From an uncultured Oligoflexia bacterium (GTDB lineage: Bacteria > Bdellovibrionota > Bacteriovoracia > Bacteriovoracales > Bacteriovoracaceae): a stretch of 8,054 bases of DNA. A program made the translations under genes and the position numbers. The stretch covers positions 1 to 8,054 of the forward strand of contig CATLVA010000051.1 in the NCBI GenBank assembly GCA_950060715.1, given 5' to 3'. A model generated the notes under the pieces. That model saw only the letters and a program-made list of their open reading frames with translations, did no database searches and had not been told where the DNA came from. Positions 5,567-8,054 of the stretch are shown here, piece after piece. Position 1 is the stretch's first letter; each line of letters begins with the position of its first letter.

Positions 5567-6040
5567 ATGGAAGTTTTATTGATTTTTATTCCAATCGTGC
5601 TTACGACAACGGCTCATATGTTTGTGGTAAAGTTCGACTGGTTTAGCTTTCTGAAAATACCAATCTCAAGGTATTTATTTGGTGAGAACAAAACCTGGAG
5701 AGGTTTTCTTTTTGTCATTATTGTAAACGCTCTGTTAATGGGTGCCATAGGTTATGCGAAGCTTGGAGCTTTCCTTGGCCTTGGGTACGTTCTATTTGAA
5801 TTGCCAAATTCTTTTATGAAGAGAAGGCTAGGAATTGAACCAGGCGGTAAAGCTAACAAAGGAAAGTATTTCTTTATGACGATAGACCGACTAGATTCAG
5901 CAGCTGGTGTGGTTATTTTTTATCATTTAATGTTTCCTTTGAGCCCAATGAAAATCATTCTTTATATACTGCTTGGTATGTTGATTCATCTGAGCTTCTC
6001 ATCAACCTTATATTTTTTGAAGGTTAAAAAAAGTTTATGA
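5567..6040 (+). CDS. CarS-like CDP-archaeol synthase family protein (DUF46, CTP:lipid cytidylyltransferase)
   Basis: Integral membrane protein of 157 residues in the CarS/DUF46 family, related to CDP-diacylglycerol synthase CdsA. These enzymes join CTP and a phosphatidic-acid-type lipid to give a CDP-activated lipid and pyrophosphate. Visible hallmarks: FGENKTWRGF (38-47), ELPNSFMKRRLGIEPGG (78-94) and the metal-binding D-R-L-D-S (Asp107, Asp110), which correspond to the K-R...D-R-x-D core of CdsA. About five hydrophobic segments surround these loops (near 3-21, 47-63, 66-78, 112-125 and 127-150). Length matches the ~160-180 residues of CarS rather than the ~285 of CdsA. There is no clear Shine-Dalgarno before ATG 5567. 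Its stop overlaps the next start as ATGA, coupling it to a phosphatidylserine decarboxylase-like gene. Archaeal CarS acts on unsaturated archaetidic acid; the substrate in a bacterium is unknown. Confidence 0.82.
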   Translation: MEVLLIFIPIVLTTTAHMFVVKFDWFSFLKIPISRYLFGENKTWRGFLFVIIVNALLMGAIGYAKLGAFLGLGYVLFELPNSFMKRRLGIEPGGKANKGKYFFMTIDRLDSAAGVVIFYHLMFPLSPMKIILYILLGMLIHLSFSSTLYFLKVKKSL

Positions 6041-6912
6041 GCATCAAGATTTTCCACAGATATAAAAATAAAATTGAAGTGGAGAAGGTGTTTGCTCATG
6101 ATTTTTTAACCTGGTTGTACTGTACGCAATGGGGACTATTTTTTCGCCCATTTTTCACCTCTAAATTATTTTCTAATTTGTATGGCCGAAAGAAAAAGGC
6201 AGCAGGAAGATCAGAGATATCCGAGTTTGTAGAGAAAACGGGAATTGATCTCTCAGAGTTCGAAAGCGGAGAAGACTACCAAAGTTATCATGAATTTTTT
6301 ATTCGAAAGTTTAAGCCTGGTGCCAGGAACCTAGACCCTTCGATTAATTTCTTTCCTGCTTTCTGTGAGGCAAGATACCTTATTAAAGATCAATTTTATC
6401 CAGAAAATACTGTAAAGGTAAAAAATCATACGCTTAAACTCTCAGAGCTTATTGGGCATGGACTAGTTGAAGAAGAGACGAAGCAGTACTCGGTCGTGAT
6501 TGCAAGGCTTGCACCGCAAGACTATCACCGTATTCATTTTCCTTGGAATGGGAAGTTTATCAAACGTTATCAGATCGCTGGACGCCTTGATACTGTTACC
6601 GATTATGGCGCCAATTATAATAGCTCTCTTCTTATGCAAAACGAGAGGATAGTGAATATTTTTGAACTCGATAATATTGGTCGATGCTATTTTGTCGAGG
6701 TAGGGGCCATCACTGTTGGTAAAATAAAGCAGACTCACAATGGAGAAATTTTTAGTACTTTGGAAGAAAAAGGGTATTTTGAGATAGGAGGCTCCACTGT
6801 TGTCTTAATCACGCCTGCAGGTCAAATTCAATGGGATCAAGATATTATAAAGAATTCTGAGCAAGGTTTGGAAACTTTTATCAAAGTTGGGGATCAAATA
6901 GGAAGACTATGA
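6037..6912 (+). CDS. Phosphatidylserine decarboxylase-like protein (pyruvoyl type)
   Basis: A 291-residue proenzyme of the PSD family, which converts phosphatidylserine to phosphatidylethanolamine using a pyruvoyl group made by self-cleavage. The cleavage motif GGST is at 251-254, so cutting would fall between Gly252 and Ser253, leaving a ~39-residue alpha chain. The conserved block LAPQDYHRIHFPWNG (158-172) supplies His164 and His167 (E. coli His144 and His147), and NER (202-204) and VGAITVGKIKQT (222-233) also match. The usual SPxDG/SPCDAR segment reads AFCEAR (108-113), so the catalytic Asp equivalent to E. coli Asp90 appears to be Glu111. The N-terminal ~60 residues are basic and partly hydrophobic, as in the longer (type II-like) PSDs. 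It overlaps both neighbours by ATGA, so it is in the middle of a coupled unit. The substrate may be a serine lipid other than ordinary PS. Confidence 0.88.
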   Translation: MSIKIFHRYKNKIEVEKVFAHDFLTWLYCTQWGLFFRPFFTSKLFSNLYGRKKKAAGRSEISEFVEKTGIDLSEFESGEDYQSYHEFFIRKFKPGARNLDPSINFFPAFCEARYLIKDQFYPENTVKVKNHTLKLSELIGHGLVEEETKQYSVVIARLAPQDYHRIHFPWNGKFIKRYQIAGRLDTVTDYGANYNSSLLMQNERIVNIFELDNIGRCYFVEVGAITVGKIKQTHNGEIFSTLEEKGYFEIGGSTVVLITPAGQIQWDQDIIKNSEQGLETFIKVGDQIGRL

Positions 6913-8054
6913 AGAATAAAATCATTCACTTTTTGACTGAAAAACCAAAGGCAACTCTACTGGTCTTGGTTCTTTTCATTTTTGCTAGTTTACCTGGACT
7001 AGGTTTTATTCAAGAAGATTTCACTTATAGCATTTGGTACAACAAAGAAGATAGTTTAATGAAGCTGTTTAAGCAGTTTCAAAAAAAGTTTGGTAACGAC
7101 GATAAGGCCATCATTGGAATATATAATGAAAATGGCATAACAGAAGAGAATCAGCTTAAATTAATTGAAGAGTTAGCAGGGAAATTTTCAAAGCTTAAGG
7201 ATATTGTCAGAGTTGAGGCGGTAACCAATGCAAATATCGTGACTCTACAGGATGATGAGTTATTGATTGAGCCACTTTACGACTCTTCAAATGATGAACA
7301 AAATATAGACCCATCCTCTTTACAAGAAAAAGCCTTAACTCAAGATAGTATAAAGGATGTTTTTCTTAGTCACGATGGTAAATTTGCTTTAATTGCTCTC
7401 ACTTCGAGACCTGACTTCAAATCGGTCCCAAACTATTACGGCATAGCTATAGAAATAAATAAAATTCTTGATGAGTATAAAGACGTGCGATTCTATCGAG
7501 GAGGCTCAATCATTCTTACTTATTGGTTCAAGCAAGTAACCATAGATGATATGAATATTTTGGCTCCACTTGCAATGTTTATGTTTATCATTTTGCTGGC
7601 CTTGTTTTATCGCAGAATATCTGGAGTCTTGATACCACTGGGAATAATTGTTTGTTCGGTGATCGTAATGTCAGGCTTTTCGGGCTACTTGGGGCATACT
7701 CTTAATACGATTTCGTCCGCAGCTCCAACAATCCTTTTGACAGTCGCTTTGGCAGATGCCGTTCACCTTTTAACTTATTATTTTTTCGAATTGAAAAAAG
7801 GAAAGAAGAACAAAGAGGCAGTTTTTAATTCGCTTCAAAAAAACTTTTATCCAACTCTTATTACTTCTATTACGACATTTTTAGGTTTTATCTCCTTTGG
7901 TGGGTCTCACGTAGTTCCTGTCGCTGATTTGGGAGTGCAAGTTGGTTTAGGAGTTATGTTTGCGTGGATAATCAGCTTTCTCTTTTTTCCATGTGCTTTG
8001 CTCTTGGCGAGAGAAAGTAAAATAAATGCTACAAACCTCAAGTTCAATGAAGAA
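6909..8054 (+). CDS. RND/MMPL-family exporter, 3'-partial (N-terminal half)
   Basis: Open from ATG 6909 to the window edge, giving the first 382 residues of a protein that in this family is about 750-900. Layout: cytoplasmic start, TM1 (15-34), a periplasmic domain (~35-212), then a bundle of helices (217-236, 240-262, 272-293, 317-333 and 345-366). TM4 carries ALADAVHLLTYYF with Asp283 and His286, the proton-relay position seen as D-x-[IV]-H in COG1033-type RND exporters. These proteins export lipids or other hydrophobic compounds with the proton gradient. AGGA ends 5 nt before the start, and the start overlaps the decarboxylase stop as ATGA, so it belongs to the same unit and may move the lipid that unit makes. 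The rest of the gene and any partner lie outside the window. Confidence 0.88.
   Translation, partial: MKNKIIHFLTEKPKATLLVLVLFIFASLPGLGFIQEDFTYSIWYNKEDSLMKLFKQFQKKFGNDDKAIIGIYNENGITEENQLKLIEELAGKFSKLKDIVRVEAVTNANIVTLQDDELLIEPLYDSSNDEQNIDPSSLQEKALTQDSIKDVFLSHDGKFALIALTSRPDFKSVPNYYGIAIEINKILDEYKDVRFYRGGSIILTYWFKQVTIDDMNILAPLAMFMFIILLALFYRRISGVLIPLGIIVCSVIVMSGFSGYLGHTLNTISSAAPTILLTVALADAVHLLTYYFFELKKGKKNKEAVFNSLQKNFYPTLITSITTFLGFISFGGSHVVPVADLGVQVGLGVMFAWIISFLFFPCALLLARESKINATNLKFNEE

Overview
The window is AT-rich bacterial DNA, coding almost entirely on the + strand. Sec signal peptides, a periplasmic sugar-dehydrogenase-like protein and an RND/MMPL-type exporter point to a Gram-negative host. 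The mix (CarS/DUF46-like enzyme beside a phosphatidylserine decarboxylase, DUF4234 membrane proteins, short secreted peptides, a possible sigma-54 promoter) would suit Bdellovibrionota/Bacteriovoracales-like bacteria. That placement is a weak inference from gene content and base composition. There are no rRNA, tRNA, CRISPR or insertion-sequence features.

Left part (1-2103): the window opens inside a short-chain dehydrogenase/reductase gene that lacks only its first codons. It is followed 7 nt later by an exported PQQ-type sugar dehydrogenase-like protein. A 125-nt gap then holds a long inverted repeat and a good match to a sigma-54 -24/-12 promoter, placed just upstream of a strong Shine-Dalgarno and a gene for a 56-residue secreted glycine/arginine-rich peptide.

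Middle part (2193-4618): a six-helix membrane protein ends in a histidine-kinase-type phosphoacceptor (DHp) helix pair but has no ATPase domain. It is followed by a two-domain ABC-F ATPase whose inter-domain region is encoded across a run of nine Gs. Slippage there in either direction would truncate the protein, so it is a candidate contingency (phase-variable) site.

Right part (4703-8054): behind a sigma-70-like promoter lie two overlapping DUF4234-type small membrane proteins. They are followed by a tight cluster whose members overlap by ATGA: a CarS-like CTP-dependent cytidylyltransferase (CDP-archaeol synthase family), a phosphatidylserine decarboxylase-like enzyme, and the first half of an RND/MMPL exporter that runs off the window. 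The overlaps suggest one translationally coupled unit for synthesis, head-group processing and perhaps transport of a polar lipid. This is the most system-like part of the window. The lipid substrate cannot be read from sequence.
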